Shown here: positions 12,201-20,294 of the stretch, in pieces
How positions within the stretch are numbered: the stretch's first letter is position 1
How the letters are laid out: each line of letters begins with the position of its first letter
Source: Ctena decussata
Taxonomy: Eukaryota > Mollusca > Bivalvia > Lucinida > Lucinidae
Assembly (NCBI GenBank): GCA_963989385.1
Contig: OZ022508.1
Span: 27,860,166-27,924,165 of the forward strand
Length of the DNA stretch: 64,000 nt
Reading direction: 5' to 3'
Position numbers and translations under genes: made by a program
Notes under the pieces: generated by a model
The model's input: the letters and a program-made list of their open reading frames with translations, nothing else
Told to the model about the DNA's origin: nothing
Database searches by the model: none

Positions 12201-14089
12201 CACCACAAAATGTATTGATGCTCCCGCATGTGGATACACACATTTTGGTTTTTGCTATAACAGATGAAAAAGAAAGAAAGAAAGAATGTTACCAGTGTTT
12301 TACAATGACTCCAATGAGTAATGTTTTGATTCAACGGTTGTACCCCGTGGGATTACTTTTCTTCTCTTCGAAGAGCAAAATTGAGCTATTTTATATCCCA
12401 GCAGGCACACATCATTTAACCAATACTTAGTCAACATTGATTCAGTGTTGATTTAACGTTGTTTGCCTAGTGGATGTAAGTGTTTGGTGCAAAGTCAGCA
12501 AAGACGTAATTCAGAAAGAAAGATTTGGAAAAGGAAACAAGACAATTGAGGTCGTGATAACCATTAAGGATAAATATCCGACTTTGCAAGACACAACGTA
12601 AAATCATGTCACAAGGTTTTACCTTTCCGTCAAGCGAAGCAAAGTGGAAAAAACATTAAGCAGTCTAAAATACTATTAGGCCTAGTGTTTATCTCTAAGA
12701 CATGACATCTTGTTGCACTCGATTCTGGTTGTTTGTGTCTTAAACATTGTTTAGTGCTGTAAGGTTAGCCAATCACTCTTTGGTGACATGCTTTGATCCG
12801 TTCTCTGTTATCTTTTATTTCTGGTGAAGTTTTTATTCATAGGTACATTGTAATAATATGCACTTACTACTTACAATCAGATCAAAGGAAATATCTTTCA
12901 ACGTATACATTAAAGCTAAGGCGATTATGAACCTTACATAAAATACTTGAGATAGTGTACAAGGCTCTGTCCTTAAAAGACGTCTGTCATCAACCATTTA
13001 TACCTGTTTTGGATATCAATTATGTCTGGTCCTTGCCTATTTCACCCACTTCGAATATTTCTGTAGCATAAGTATGTCTACCTATTTTGGAAAAATACAT
13101 CCAATAATAACAATACCTATATATAAATTTGGACATTAACAAAAACATATCTCTGTTTGGACACTTGCATGAATATACTTCTGAAAGTAACCAATTAAAC
13201 TATTTTGGTTCTTTACTAATGCATTTCATCTGTCGAATATACGTATTTTTGACATTCACAAATGCCTTGGCTCAGTTGTTCAAAACTGACGACGTTGTTA
13301 CTTAACGACATGTTAGATTTTCAAACGCAGGGTAAAAGCTCCTCTCATTTTTTACCAAAAAATATAAGAACACTTGATTTTATGTGAACTAGAAAACTTA
13401 ACGAATCCTTCAGTAACAACTTCGTTAAGCTAACGATGCTTTTAAAGACAATATTCTTGTTTATTGGGTCTCATAATCCTATTATGCACCAGTCCAGTGA
13501 CAGTGCTATTTAATCATAGAAAATATCCCATTTCACATAGGTAATGACATAACAGGGTCATAAAACCAATAAAGACTGAGAGTGTGTTCTATATAGTAGA
13601 GAATATTTTCTTTAACAGCTGGTCCCTGGTGTTAGCCCGCTACACTAATTTCAGAAAGAAAAACCTCAAGGTCTGTCCTTAGCCGAAGTTACGCATATTT
13701 TGAACATGTTCATTCTTTTCTTTTTCCTGTTTTCGTTTCAGTTTCTCTATGATACCTCACAGCTTCCACCATGTATGATGTACGAGAAATTTCAAGTGTT
13801 TGGAATACATATCTATTTACAAGATCCCAATAAACTGACGTGTATATCAGTGACGTCAGACAAGAAAGAACAGTTGACTACTCCCAATGTTTTAGTTCAT
13901 ACAAAAGCCCCGCCTCATCGGACGGTTATAACCAATATAGAACAGGATAAACAGTCGATATCAGAAAATTATGAAATTGATGCCTACGGATATAATTCTT
14001 CAGGAAAGTCATTATGGGATTTAAAAAAGTGTGTTTTAGTATTAATATCTGTGATATTAATATTCATCATGTGTTCTGAACGTTTGTAG
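432..14089 (+). CDS. Spliced gene, 5'-partial: unrecognised secreted or membrane-anchored protein with five exons in the window
   Basis: Joining 432-529, 5280-5406, 8244-8420, 11643-11824 and 13742-14089 gives one open frame of 309 residues plus TAG. Every intron has GT/AG borders and the phases agree at all four junctions (0, 1, 1, 0). The first exon needs one base from an upstream exon, so the start codon and any signal peptide lie outside the window. Visible are the early segment DTYHGFLFQRGSNTKAMPIY, five cysteines before the tail (in LIC, GSC, LPC, PPC and LTC contexts), three N-glycosylation sequons (NES, NMS, NSS), many aromatic residues, and a C-terminal hydrophobic stretch CVLVLISVILIFIMC followed by only SERL. 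This suggests a mainly extracellular protein held by a C-terminal membrane segment. The pattern resembles a conserved uncharacterised invertebrate family, but I cannot name it and assign no function. The introns are long and full of inverted-repeat elements. Gene structure is well supported; identity is unknown. Confidence 0.85.
623..860 (-). mobile_element. E-family palindromic element, copy A
   Basis: It begins TGAGCCGCGACACGACAAAA and ends with the inverted TTTGTCGTGTCGCGGTTCA. Between them are paired blocks such as CTCAGATCAACCCTGGGCAT and GATGCCCAGGCTGATCTGAG, so the ~240 bases can form one long hairpin. The central loop (GGTAGCTAAAGG, then GACAGCG) gives the orientation I call minus. 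It has no coding capacity and lies in intron 1 of the membrane-protein gene. Confidence 0.8.
955..990 (+). repeat. (GA)n microsatellite
   Basis: A pure AG/GA dinucleotide run of about 36 bases in intron 1. The short ORF running through it is not a gene. Confidence 0.95.
1332..1569 (+). mobile_element. E-family palindromic element, copy B
   Basis: Full-length copy with ends TGAGCCGCGACACGAGAAAA and TTTTCTCGTGTCGCGGCTCA. The loop reads CCGCATGGAGGTAGC in the first half, so its orientation is opposite to copy A. It lies in intron 1. Confidence 0.85.
1778..1843. repeat. Near-perfect hairpin
   Basis: GCATTTGAAAGTAGCCTCG pairs with CGAGGCTACTTTCAAATGCG, and the inner GCTTCAAGCCAGTGT pairs with ACACTGGCTTGAAT around a tiny loop. 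It is an intronic inverted repeat of unknown origin. Confidence 0.85.
2371..2995. mobile_element. TTAA-flanked MITE with CCC ends, piggyBac-like
   Basis: The ends are CCCTTAGACTGCT and AGCAGTCTAAGGG, a perfect 13 bp inverted repeat bounded on both sides by TTAA (2367-2370 and 2996-2999). Ends beginning CCC with a TTAA target duplication are the signature of the piggyBac superfamily. The ~625 bp interior has no transposase, so this is a non-autonomous element. A run of about 25 T lies inside it near 2757-2781. Confidence 0.8.
3107..3371 (-). mobile_element. tRNA-derived SINE (tail ACCTTTACCTTT), copy 1
   Basis: Read on the minus strand it starts with a tRNA-like head containing an A-box-like TAGTCGAGTGGTTAGAGTG and a B-box-like GGTCGTCAGTTCGCGGC. 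A unique body follows, ending in an ACCTTTACCTTT tail. The body matches 16645-16920 over its whole length. It is non-coding and lies in intron 1. Confidence 0.75.
3733..3806. mobile_element. Small hairpin element (AACAGTGTAGACC family), copy 1
   Basis: AGTGTAGACCAAGATCAGAC pairs with the inverted arm ending GTACTGTTTGCCA, around CTGCTCCTGTAGGAGCAG. Other copies are at 4873-4948, 5929-5999, 54998-55070 and 59432-59484. Confidence 0.75.
3810..3930 (+). pseudogene. Exon-like block, copy 1 (open frame), possibly a duplicated upstream exon
   Basis: The block follows CATTTAG and precedes GTAAGT. One frame is open throughout and reads PSDAGNDVPIENLGETFI followed by TEYAHSRLMIKIFPVYRANT. It does not fit the surrounding gene: skipping directly from exon 1 to 5280 keeps frame, while inclusion of this block introduces a stop. 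It ends in phase 0, whereas exon 1 needs a phase-1 donor. I infer a duplicated copy of an exon that lies upstream of the window. It could also be an exon of an alternative transcript. Confidence 0.4.
4255..4345 (-). repeat. Possible tRNA-related SINE fragment
   Basis: On the minus strand CCGGGGTTTGAGCCCCG resembles a T-arm or B-box, with GGCACGGTTTAATAGGC upstream. No intact cloverleaf is formed. The block is short and I see no second copy here, so the call is weak. Confidence 0.3.
4822..5150 (+). repeat. Duplicated intronic block, copy 2
   Basis: Direct repeat of 3684-4017, including the hairpin element at 4873-4948 and the exon-like block at 4956-5070. Its right end is only about 130 bases before exon 2. 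Confidence 0.85.
4956..5070 (+). pseudogene. Exon-like block, copy 2 (frameshifted)
   Basis: It has a better acceptor than copy 1 (TTTATTTCAG) and the same GTAAGT donor, and starts PSDAGNDVQIENLGETFI. A one-base deletion relative to copy 1, in the GGAACAGCC region, shifts the frame and leads at once to TAA. It is therefore a decayed copy and would add a premature stop if spliced in. Confidence 0.5.
5280..5406 (+). CDS. Exon 2 in window
   Basis: Acceptor TTCTCGCTGCAG, donor GTAAAA. It enters in phase 0 and leaves in phase 1. It encodes IPGNMRGYNSKNESIDLPPI and about 22 further residues, including the sequon NES. Confidence 0.85.
5626..5815 (+). repeat. 64 bp tandem repeat, 3 copies
   Basis: The unit begins GGTATCTAAGTTTCCATATA and recurs at 5627, 5691 and 5755. 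It is non-coding and lies in intron 2, 220 bases after exon 2. Confidence 0.9.
5929..5999. mobile_element. Small hairpin element, copy 3
   Basis: The cleanest copy of the family: TGGCAAACAGTGCAGACCCA pairs with GGGTCTTCATTGTTTGCTCA, around ATCAGACTGCTCCTAAGGAG. Confidence 0.8.
6004..7687. other. Intron 2, no gene seen
   Basis: No exon-like frame with splice borders was found. The stretch around 6850-6960 (ATCCAGCGCATTCGCGCAGT) resembles a decayed palindromic element. At 7163-7215 there is a short tail fragment of the SINE-2 family (GGTTTAAAGACCCTTT). Confidence 0.6.
7688..7834. mobile_element. Fold-back element with ~60 bp arms
   Basis: GAATCTTGCATTCGTGCTCC through CTCGTTGGGGAAAA pairs with TTTTCCCCAACTCG through GAGCACTCATGTAAGATTC. 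GATAAGATGC and GCATCTTATC close the stem around a ~13 base loop. It is non-coding and in intron 2. Confidence 0.8.
7929..8167 (-). mobile_element. E-family palindromic element, copy C
   Basis: Full-length copy with ends TGAGCCGCGACACGAGAAAA and TTTTCTCGTGTCGCGGCTCA; the loop orientation is minus. It ends 76 bases upstream of exon 3 and pairs in principle with copy D on the other side of that exon. Confidence 0.85.
8244..8420 (+). CDS. Exon 3 in window
   Basis: Acceptor TATTCTGTTTCAG, donor GTGAGT. It enters and leaves in phase 1, and its 177 bases are a multiple of three, so skipping it would not shift the frame. It encodes 59 residues starting YFKHPKLICSPIASKG and containing GRGLYIQMGHNAEKHFLH, with two of the extracellular cysteines. 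E-family hairpins lie 76 bases upstream and about 190 bases downstream. Confidence 0.88.
8617..8787 (-). mobile_element. E-family palindromic element, copy D (5' truncated)
   Basis: The left ~70 bases are missing. The rest (TGCCCAGTTTGATCAGCC through TTGTCATGTCGCAGCTCA) matches copies C and E closely. It is in intron 3. Confidence 0.8.
8819..9172 (+). repeat. 51 bp minisatellite, about 7 copies
   Basis: The unit contains TATGAACAAATTGTCTACTT, then CATCCCAAACCCATA. Starts at 8820, 8871, 8922 and 8973 give an exact 51 base period. Because 51 is 17 codons and the unit lacks a stop in two frames, 80-98 residue ORFs appear here; they have no splice or coding support. Confidence 0.9.
9173..9232 (+). 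repeat. (CT)n microsatellite
   Basis: About 60 bases of nearly pure CT directly abut the 51 bp minisatellite. Confidence 0.95.
9233..9956. other. Intron 3 stretch, nothing recognised
   Basis: AT-rich sequence with no exon-like frame, repeat copy or RNA gene that I can support. Confidence 0.6.
9957..10620 (+). repeat. Degenerate ~150 bp tandem array, 5 units
   Basis: Each unit carries a phrase like GCAATAACTCATGCA, followed by a motif like TCTGACAAAACTTGATATGC and often TTTCATGAAATT. Units start near 9957, 10107, 10250, 10399 and 10558. Repeats with this wording are common in bivalve DNA from my general knowledge. It is non-coding. Confidence 0.75.
10726..10794. repeat. Short hairpin related to 27347-27409
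   Basis: TATCACAAAACTCTTGGAA and TTCAGAAGTTTTGTGATA form imperfect arms around GTGGCCAAAC / GTGTGGCTA. The copy at 27347-27409 has the same plan with better pairing. Confidence 0.65.
10801..11048. mobile_element. Fold-back element, GGTTATAAAACTT family, copy 2
   Basis: Starts CCCCGAGGTTATAAAACTTT and ends AAAGTTTTATAACCTCGGGG. Inner arms include CATGCTTAGCTGAGTTGAGC, AAAATGCCAACA and TGTTGGC...ATTTT pairs. It is a complete and clear copy in intron 3. Confidence 0.85.
11360..11597 (-). mobile_element. E-family palindromic element, copy E
   Basis: Full length with ends TGAGCCGCGACACGACAAAA and TTTTGTCGTGTCGCGGCTCA. It ends 45 bases before exon 4, so it borders the branch-point region of intron 3. 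Confidence 0.85.
11643..11824 (+). CDS. Exon 4 in window
   Basis: Acceptor CTCGTTTACAG, donor GTAAGT. It enters in phase 1 and leaves in phase 0. It encodes THYFMNMSRHLPCEELYPVF, then a tryptophan- and phenylalanine-rich part including GAFGWMFQGRPDKFY and DWFHIFPLTYP. NMS is a sequon and one cysteine is present. A repeat of the GTTGATT type begins 19 bases after the donor. Confidence 0.88.
11843..11958. mobile_element. CAGCAGGCA / GTTGATT-type inverted repeat, copy 1 (degenerate)
   Basis: CGGCAGACAAACAGCGTT and alternating ACGTTGATT / AATCAACGT-type words resemble the widespread CCAGCAGGCACA...GTTGATTCAACGT elements. Better copies are at 12397-12472, 15498-15570 and 34947-35037. Confidence 0.5.
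12397..12472. mobile_element. CAGCAGGCA / GTTGATT-type inverted repeat, copy 2
   Basis: Starts CCAGCAGGCACACATCATTT, has CAACATTGATTCAGTGTTGA in the middle and ends AACGTTGTTTGCCTAG. It is in intron 4. Confidence 0.65.
12473..13741. other. Intron 4, no gene seen
   Basis: AT-rich, no recognised repeat of size. The acceptor at its end is preceded by a strong pyrimidine tract (TTTTCCTGTTTTCGTTTCAG). Confidence 0.65.
13742..14089 (+). CDS. Exon 5, terminal coding exon with membrane segment
   Basis: Enters in phase 0 after TTTTCGTTTCAG and runs 115 codons to TAG. It begins FLYDTSQLPPCMMYEKFQVF and continues to a short conserved-looking part ending NKLTC. A low-complexity hydrophilic linker with the sequon NSS follows, then CVLVLISVILIFIMC and SERL. 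The layout (ectodomain, linker, one hydrophobic helix, four-residue tail) fits a C-terminally anchored cell-surface protein. A GPI signal is the other possibility, since the hydrophobic run reaches almost to the end. Confidence 0.85.
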   Translation, partial: FLYDTSQLPPCMMYEKFQVFGIHIYLQDPNKLTCISVTSDKKEQLTTPNVLVHTKAPPHRTVITNIEQDKQSISENYEIDAYGYNSSGKSLWDLKKCVLVLISVILIFIMCSERL

Positions 14090-14224
14090 CTAAACTCTCA
14101 AAGCAGATTGTCTCCTTCTGGGAAAAGCCTCAGGGTCTCGCATTCACTGCACACTTTGTTGCACTAACTTCAAAGGAATCGTTGACAAAGTCGCTTCACA
14201 GTCATCAAGAAAGGCTCCAAGCAG
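14090..14224 (+). CDS. Candidate extra exon after the stop (uncertain)
   Basis: This follows TTTGTAG directly and is open for 44 codons (KLSKQIVSFWEKPQGLAFTA, HFVALTSKESLTKSLHSHQE). It ends at a GTACAG donor in phase 1, matching the next candidate at 14799. I see no in-phase donor in exon 5 that would join it to the main frame. It may be 3' UTR, an alternative terminal exon or a remnant of another gene. Confidence 0.3.
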
Positions 14225-14335
14225 GTACAGACTCCTTTTTAATATTATTTAGTTTAGGGTGAGGGGAAATTTGTGCAGCAGAAAAAAATTTTCTCTTTGA
14301 TTTAGGTTCAGAAGCAAATTCAGAAAATCGGAAAA

Positions 14336-14413
14336 TCAGCTACGACAATCATAAAACGTTCACTGGCAACAGCCAGGCTGTTGCCCGTGAACGTTTTATG
14401 ATATTGTCGCAAA
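14336..14413. repeat. Hairpin element with ~31 bp arms
   Basis: ACAATCATAAAACGTTCAC pairs with GTGAACGTTTTATGATATTGT, and CAACAGCC with GGCTGTTG in the loop-proximal stem. It follows the gene's stop codon by ~250 bases. Confidence 0.8.
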
Positions 14414-14427
14414 TCCTCAAGCGAAAT

Positions 14428-14433
14428 AATAAA
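14428..14433 (+). promoter_or_regulatory. Possible polyadenylation signal AATAAA
   Basis: This is the first canonical AATAAA after the stop at 14089, about 340 bases downstream. Such hexamers are frequent in AT-rich DNA, so this is only a candidate 3' end. Confidence 0.3.
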
Positions 14434-14798
14434 GGGAGGTAAAATCAATATTTTGGCTTTAAAATAATTATTTATGCTAAAATTGTATAATTAAGGGATA
14501 TAACATCTACTTCTAATATTCGAAATGATTTTCTATGCCATAATTGTAAGACTTTCAGTCATGATTTCCTAGATCTAGCATTCTTTTTTATCAAAGATAT
14601 GTATTTGCTCGTACATGTATTCTGCATTAATGCAACCATGACCAAAACGTGTCTACCTTTTGCTCTGTTTTCATTGATATCATCTGAACAGTTTTCAATG
14701 AGATGCAATGCAAGGGTGCAATCTGACGAAAGTTAGGAACAATTATTGGTTTACAAATCTGTTTCATTTTCAAAAGCAACTTTTATTATTTTTTACAG

Positions 14799-14992
14799 AG
14801 CACTGCAAAGCACGACCTGTCAACGCGGATGAGCATGGATTCAAGGTCAAACTGGCGACTCACAACGTGTATTCCTCGAAGTTCAAGTTAAAGCCATTGG
14901 ATACATTTTCAGTGGATACAACTCTGCCCTTAACATCTTGTCTCCCTTCTGAACGGGGCCAATTATTAAAAGATATTTTAGAAGGTCTTTGA
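14799..14992 (+). CDS. Candidate terminal exon (uncertain)
   Basis: A good acceptor (TTATTATTTTTTACAG) is followed by 63 open codons starting EHCKARPVNADEHGFKVKLA and a TGA. The phase matches a donor at 14224. Base composition is richer in G and C than its surroundings, which supports coding, but there is no recognised domain, and the last third overlaps a dispersed repeat (14997 onwards). Confidence 0.3.
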
Positions 14993-14996
14993 CTTT

Positions 14997-15165
14997 GTAG
15001 TCCAGGGAAGCAAATGGGAAGTCACAGTCACAAAAAATCGTTTCCATTGGTAAAAATGGAGAAAAACCCTTGTACACAAAACGTGAACATAAGATCTGAA
15101 TTCTGAACATAATATTGTAGTAAAAGTTGAGTCAGTATAGAGATGGGGTTTGTTGATACTTCTGG
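14997..15165. repeat. Dispersed repeat (TCCAGGGAAGCAAA family), copy 1
   Basis: TCCAGGGAAGCAAATGGGAA, then GTCACA and a TCG/TTG-TTTCC word, match 21331-21400. Translations of its minus strand look protein-like but are shared only between the two repeat copies. Confidence 0.55.
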
Positions 15166-15497
15166 GTATACTCGTTTCTCTATACAATAGAATGCCCTTG
15201 CTCCATGCTGTTCATAAATCTTGTCTAAGAGGGACTAGTATTTGGGGAAGATTTGATGGCTATGGTAATATTGTGCAAACCTCGTTAACACTTATGTGCA
15301 AAGCACATAAAAAGCAGTCCACAAAATTTACGGTGGCAAAATTAGAGGACAAAAAGAAAGTAGATCCATATGCGGCGGCTCGTCATGAATTTACTCAGCT
15401 GGATGAACGTTGTTTGCAATTTAAACTTTTTTTTTCATTTTTGGCTCCTTAGGTGTAAATTTATGTGTTTACTTACATTTATAAAATATGATACATG
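15166..15497 (+). other. Stretch with an unconfirmed 86-codon frame
   Basis: The frame from 15192 to 15452 includes KKQSTKFTVAKLEDKKKVDP and AARHEFTQLDERCLQFKL, which looks mildly protein-like. No splice border or recognised domain supports it, so I do not call a gene. Confidence 0.3.
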
Positions 15498-15570
15498 TCC
15501 AGCAGGCAGACAAGGTTGAATCAACAATAAATCAACGTTGATTCAATGTTAATTCTACATTGTGTGTCCA
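15498..15570. mobile_element. CAGCAGGCA / GTTGATT-type inverted repeat, copy 3
   Basis: CCAGCAGGCAGACAAGGTTG opens it, AATCAACGTTGATTCAATGT is central, and TTGTGTGTCC closes it. Confidence 0.65.
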
Positions 15571-15967
15571 ATGTGATGGAGACTGAACAGAGATTATCCC
15601 TTGATTACCATTAAATCCCATCTTTGTCTTGAGTTTGATTTTTATAGCCATTCCTAAGCACACTGTGATATAGTCCATTTCTTTGTTTTTAAGTGCCTTA
15701 TGATAAATAAATACTAAAAGTTTGTGTGTGTATGTGTTTTGCTTCTGCATTCCGGGTTTGAGAAAAAAAATCACTTGTCTTTCGGTAATAGTCCCACTAT
15801 GAAAAAGAGGATACTGCGAGCTGATGTGGCTTGGTGTTTGGGCCAAAAGTAATAAATCTTGAAAATCTTGAAATCTTATTTCCTTCTAGCTGATACCCTG
15901 ATCACATGTATAACCTGTCATACTAACATAGGATACTCAAGACCACTTGACTTACGAATATTGAGAT

Positions 15968-16645
15968 ATGACCCCAAGGTTATAAAACATTTTCCATGCT
16001 TAAAGATTATCTCCCTCGTTTATTTCATGTTTTCAGAAACAAATATTTTAACAATTTCGTTAGACAATATGTAATACTCTCATAATTAGCCGTAGAAGTT
16101 TTGAGAAAATGCATGTTTATTCGATAAATATGGAATGAAAAATAATCTTCAAATTAAAATGCAAATTACCTATTTCCTCACGGCCTGTAAGAATATCGAT
16201 TTTGACCACGTGTGTCATGTGATCATGTAGAGGTATTTTTCTTATTCGTGCACGTGGTCGTGACGTATGAATAAATTATTTTTGTCCAATAATGCGATTT
16301 CAACCGCGGTCCGCGATTGTATAAAAATTATCTTATTTTTTGTTTAAAGTCACTTTTATCAAATATTATTATCTAAACTCTCATTCAAATGTATAGTTAG
16401 ACCATGTCGGAGGTATTGCATGAAATATTTCATCAAATAATTTTTGTTATTATTATAAAGGGAGTAAATCTTTAACTCAGCTGAGCATGGAATATTACCT
16501 GCCAATAAACAGAAAGTTACCGATACACTGTATAATACTGTTTTCTTTTGCTCAGTTCAGCTTAGTATTAAATTTTCTTTGCTTATCAATATAAAAATTT
16601 CAATATTATTTGACATTGTCATATTTATGAGCAGAGGAAATTTAA
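15968..16645. mobile_element. Fold-back element, GGTTATAAAACTT family, copy 3, interrupted
   Basis: The left end CCCCAAGGTTATAAAACATT is intact. The sequence after 16475 (CTCAGCTGAGCATGG, ATTACCTGCCAATAAACAG) matches the interior of copy 2. A TTAA-flanked element fills 16004-16471. The right end is replaced by a SINE beginning about 16645. Confidence 0.75.
16004..16471. mobile_element. TTAA-flanked TIR element nested in a fold-back element
   Basis: Its ends are AGATTATCTCCCT and AGGGAGTAAATCT, imperfect inverted repeats bounded by TTAA at 16000-16003 and 16472-16475. Removing it rejoins CATGC-TTAA-CTCAGCTGAGCATG, close to the uninterrupted sister at 10830-10850. It is 468 bp with no transposase, and piggyBac-like only by its TTAA target. 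Confidence 0.75.
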
Positions 16646-16920
16646 AGGGTTAGGTAAAGGTAAAGGTTTTCCATAGTCAAATAGCCGTAGGGGCAGTGGA
16701 GGTTAGAGACCTACTGTATCTTGGGCACAGCTGGTGAAAGGCGGAGCCCATCTCTCTCCTTTCGCTGCCTTATCCTTCCTTTATTCGAAAAAGGTACCCA
16801 TTTACTGTTGGGTCGACAGAGAGAGTTTTCCAGTCGCCGAGTGGCGACGGTAAGCCGCGAAGTCACGACCTTCCGGTGACTTTCTGCACAATAACCGAGC
16901 CACTCTAACCACTCAACTAT
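16645..16920 (-). mobile_element. tRNA-derived SINE (tail ACCTTTACCTTT), copy 2
   Basis: Nearly collinear with 3107-3371. The head, on the minus strand, has GAGTGGTTAGAGTGGCTCGG and the body has GTCGACCCAACAGTAAATGG. Two tail repeats (GGTAAAGGTAAAGG on the plus strand) are visible at 16652-16666. Confidence 0.8.
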
Positions 16921-17577
16921 ACTATGCACAATATATTTAGCAAATTTTTATATTTTGCAATTTTTCTCATTACTGAAGTGCAACATTCAGCGAAATTAAA
17001 TTGCATTGAAGGGAACCGTATTTGGGGTTTAAGATACCATGGGATTACAGAAGCCATCCTTTAAAATGTTATTGGGGAAAAGCGACAAGCGCAGAAGGGG
17101 TCATTAGCCGAAATTCGCACCCATTGAAAAGTAACATAAAAATGGCAAGCATGTGATTTTTTGTACGGTCTTTCTCATCAATTTCATGCCCAGTTTTCTT
17201 GTCAAAGCTATTGAATGTGTAAAAGATATGGTTAAGCTTAACAACTGACGAATCTTAGCATGCACAATTGACGTTAAAACGTTATAATTCGGTCCAGTGT
17301 GCAATGATTCACTGGTGCCTCAGTTCAATGCAGAATCAAATCCGAGAAAAATCAATAGGCTAAAATTAAAGGCCACACCATGATTAATTTGACTGTGAAG
17401 TGTCTTCACTGAAGTATAACGTAACTGTGAGAAAATGATGACGTTAGTCTGAGATTTTTTACTTATGCTCAGTAACCGAGAGGAATTTTCTTTCTGAATT
17501 GTTTGCGTTATCATATTGGTAGATACAAAACAATCATACACTCGAAGGGGGTTCAAGAAATACTGATTAGAAACAAC
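16921..17577. other. Intergenic, nothing recognised
   Basis: No supported gene, RNA or repeat copy. Confidence 0.6.
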
Positions 17578-20294
17578 TTTAAGGATGTCCGCTGGTGAAT
17601 ATCATTTATTCAAACTTTTTTTACTTTTGTGTTATTTCAATTCTTCCATCAATATGTAGTCCAAAAATGCAAAATAAAGTATAGGTTAGTGTGGATTTTT
17701 TTGCAGTACATGCCGTGGAAGCTTGTGAGGGTACCCGGCCATTATGAAATTTTTTAGCATAATATAAATATATTTAACCATGTGTTTAAATCTTTTAAGA
17801 AGAGGAATTAGTTGATTGAATAAATAATTGCATGCGTTTCCTCTGACGACCACACAATGCTATATTGATTTCAAGCATAATTTGTGCACAGTCTTTTGTT
17901 AATCTCCCAAAATTTAAAGGAAGTGTTACCCCACCCCCATGACTTTGGCCTATTTCTGAAGCCATAAAAATGAACCCAGACCACTTTCAAAAAAAATGCT
18001 GCAGAGGGTATTAGTGCAATATTTCTGTTTATAATATTATATTGCTAGGGTCTTGTCTAAAGATAATTAAGCAAAAAATAATGTCCTGAGACACTCGTTT
18101 ATTAAATAGCACTTGAGATATGTTGGTATTATGATATCTTCTCTTCTAATTGAATATAAGATTAATTGTGGAAAAAAAGACAAAATATTGAATAAATAAA
18201 GATATTTTGTTTAAACTTTGACTATACCTGACACAAAGTTTATTATTAAAACAAGTTATTGAAGATTTTATATTAAAAAACTGTAAATGCCCTGGCAGAA
18301 AATGACAAAATTTATGCCTACCCCAAAAAGAATGCAAATTTTTTAATATTTTGTAATGCTGCACCAAAGTGATGAAAAATAACAGAAGCAGATTCTAACT
18401 TTTTCTTAAACTTTGATAGTTTGTCGTTCAGACAATTATCTTCAGGAAAATTAGTAGAAAAATATAGGTTAGTGTGCAAATAAGAAAGAAAACTTGAAAA
18501 TTTTAAGCCTACCCCCTTTTATTATTGGCTGTGTGTAAATTAATAGAAGAATCACGGTTGCATCTGAGTTATCCATCTAGTCTGATGAAAGAATTTTAAT
18601 GTAAAACTGAGAACAGCCATGTTACTCTAAAATTATATAGCCTTTTCATAACCAAAGAGTACTTCATAAACAACTAATTGGATCTTAGGCTAATCGAAGC
18701 AGATTCTAAGCCACCCCATGTAGAAACAATGGCTGCCTGTGTTGGTAAACTACAATATGTTTCTTTCATGTTTATGATAAAATCATTTCCAAAGTCTATT
18801 TTTTTGACTAGATATTAATATATCCTTAACATGCATACAGAAAAATATGACAAAAATAAGCTGTTATATGGAAAAGCAGTTTTAGAATGGCAATTACCCC
18901 ACCCACTTCGGATAACTGACTGACTGACTGATCTGATTTTAACATGACACACACTCAACGTAAATTTCTTGATCAGTCTCTGGTACACGTGTAAATTTTG
19001 AACATGTATAAATGCTCTTGAATGCATGCTCATGTGTATGATTTGACTCAACAGTTTTTTTTAATTTACATAATCTCCGAGCTTGACCGAGCATGATAGA
19101 GAATTGAAAAAAAAATAAATAAATAAAAGGTGAAAAGTTAGTATGAATCTCTTAAACTCTCTGTATACATGTGCCTTAAATTTATTGACACATGTAAAAT
19201 AGTCTTAGATGCATGTAATATAAGCGTGACACTCAACAAATTTGGTAATCTCCATATTTTCGAGCTTTCGCGAGCAAAAGTTGGGGATTTAAAATGGGAA
19301 AGCTACATAATGTCACATGAACGAATGCATACGTTATTCCAGAGGATTGGTTCCCTCTTCTTTGAGGCTGGAGTACAATCTTTTATACTATTTTCAGTCA
19401 GTTTTTTCTGTTTTGTTTTGTTTTCTGGTTTTGTTTTTCTAAGATATACCTAATTGCCCCCCCCCCCCCCCCCCTCCCCCGCTTGCATGCTACTGTCGGG
19501 TAGCATTTTATTGTATTACCTAAAATCTTTTCAATCATTGAATAAGCCAGCGTAATGAGCAGCTTGATCTCAGTCTATACGGGTCAACAATGCACTCGAT
19601 TTGGACCACTGCCCGAGGAAAATAGATAGAAACACCTGTGTCGTGTTGAAGAGAAATTATAGTTTTGGGTAATGTTGAACTAAACTGTCAGTTCAGTGAC
19701 GTCACAATGACAAGTTGGCACGCGCGCACTAATTGACTGAGCGGATACTATGGCTGAGTTCGCATCAAATGAAACAAATCTCTCTACAAATTAGATTCAA
19801 TAATTTCTACGAAAGCTAGTGTATTTTATGATAATGTTGAATTTCCCACAGCGTTCCTCGGTATTGGTCATGCTATTAATAACATAGGGAGAATGAGGCC
19901 TATAACGCATCATACAGATCTACACCCCACCCCTACTCCGCCAACGCCCAGACGCCTGCGCACCTCGAGACCTACACTATTCTGTTTCCTTCTTGTCAAA
20001 CCGTTTAGCCATTTGAATAGCAGAGCGCTCAAAGTATCTAATTCTTAAGTCCGAACTCATTTAATCGAAATAAACGTCGACAAATCCAAAATATTTAGAT
20101 GCAAAGAAATGGACCCAAAAACAGTAAGTGTGATCAGGTGCTTGCTCGTTTTAGCATGCGGTATACGATTCAGTAAACACATCGCTCTCTGTACGTGACA
20201 CCTGGCACGTGGCAGATTCTCGTTTAGTGCTAGTCCGGCAATACACACAGTTTATACCTGCACCAAAATTTGGCAAACGAGTGTCGCGTTATTA

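Noticed and set aside
17320..17556. 78-codon minus-strand ORF
   Set aside because: There are no splice borders, coding bias or recognisable motif. The length is within chance for AT-rich DNA.
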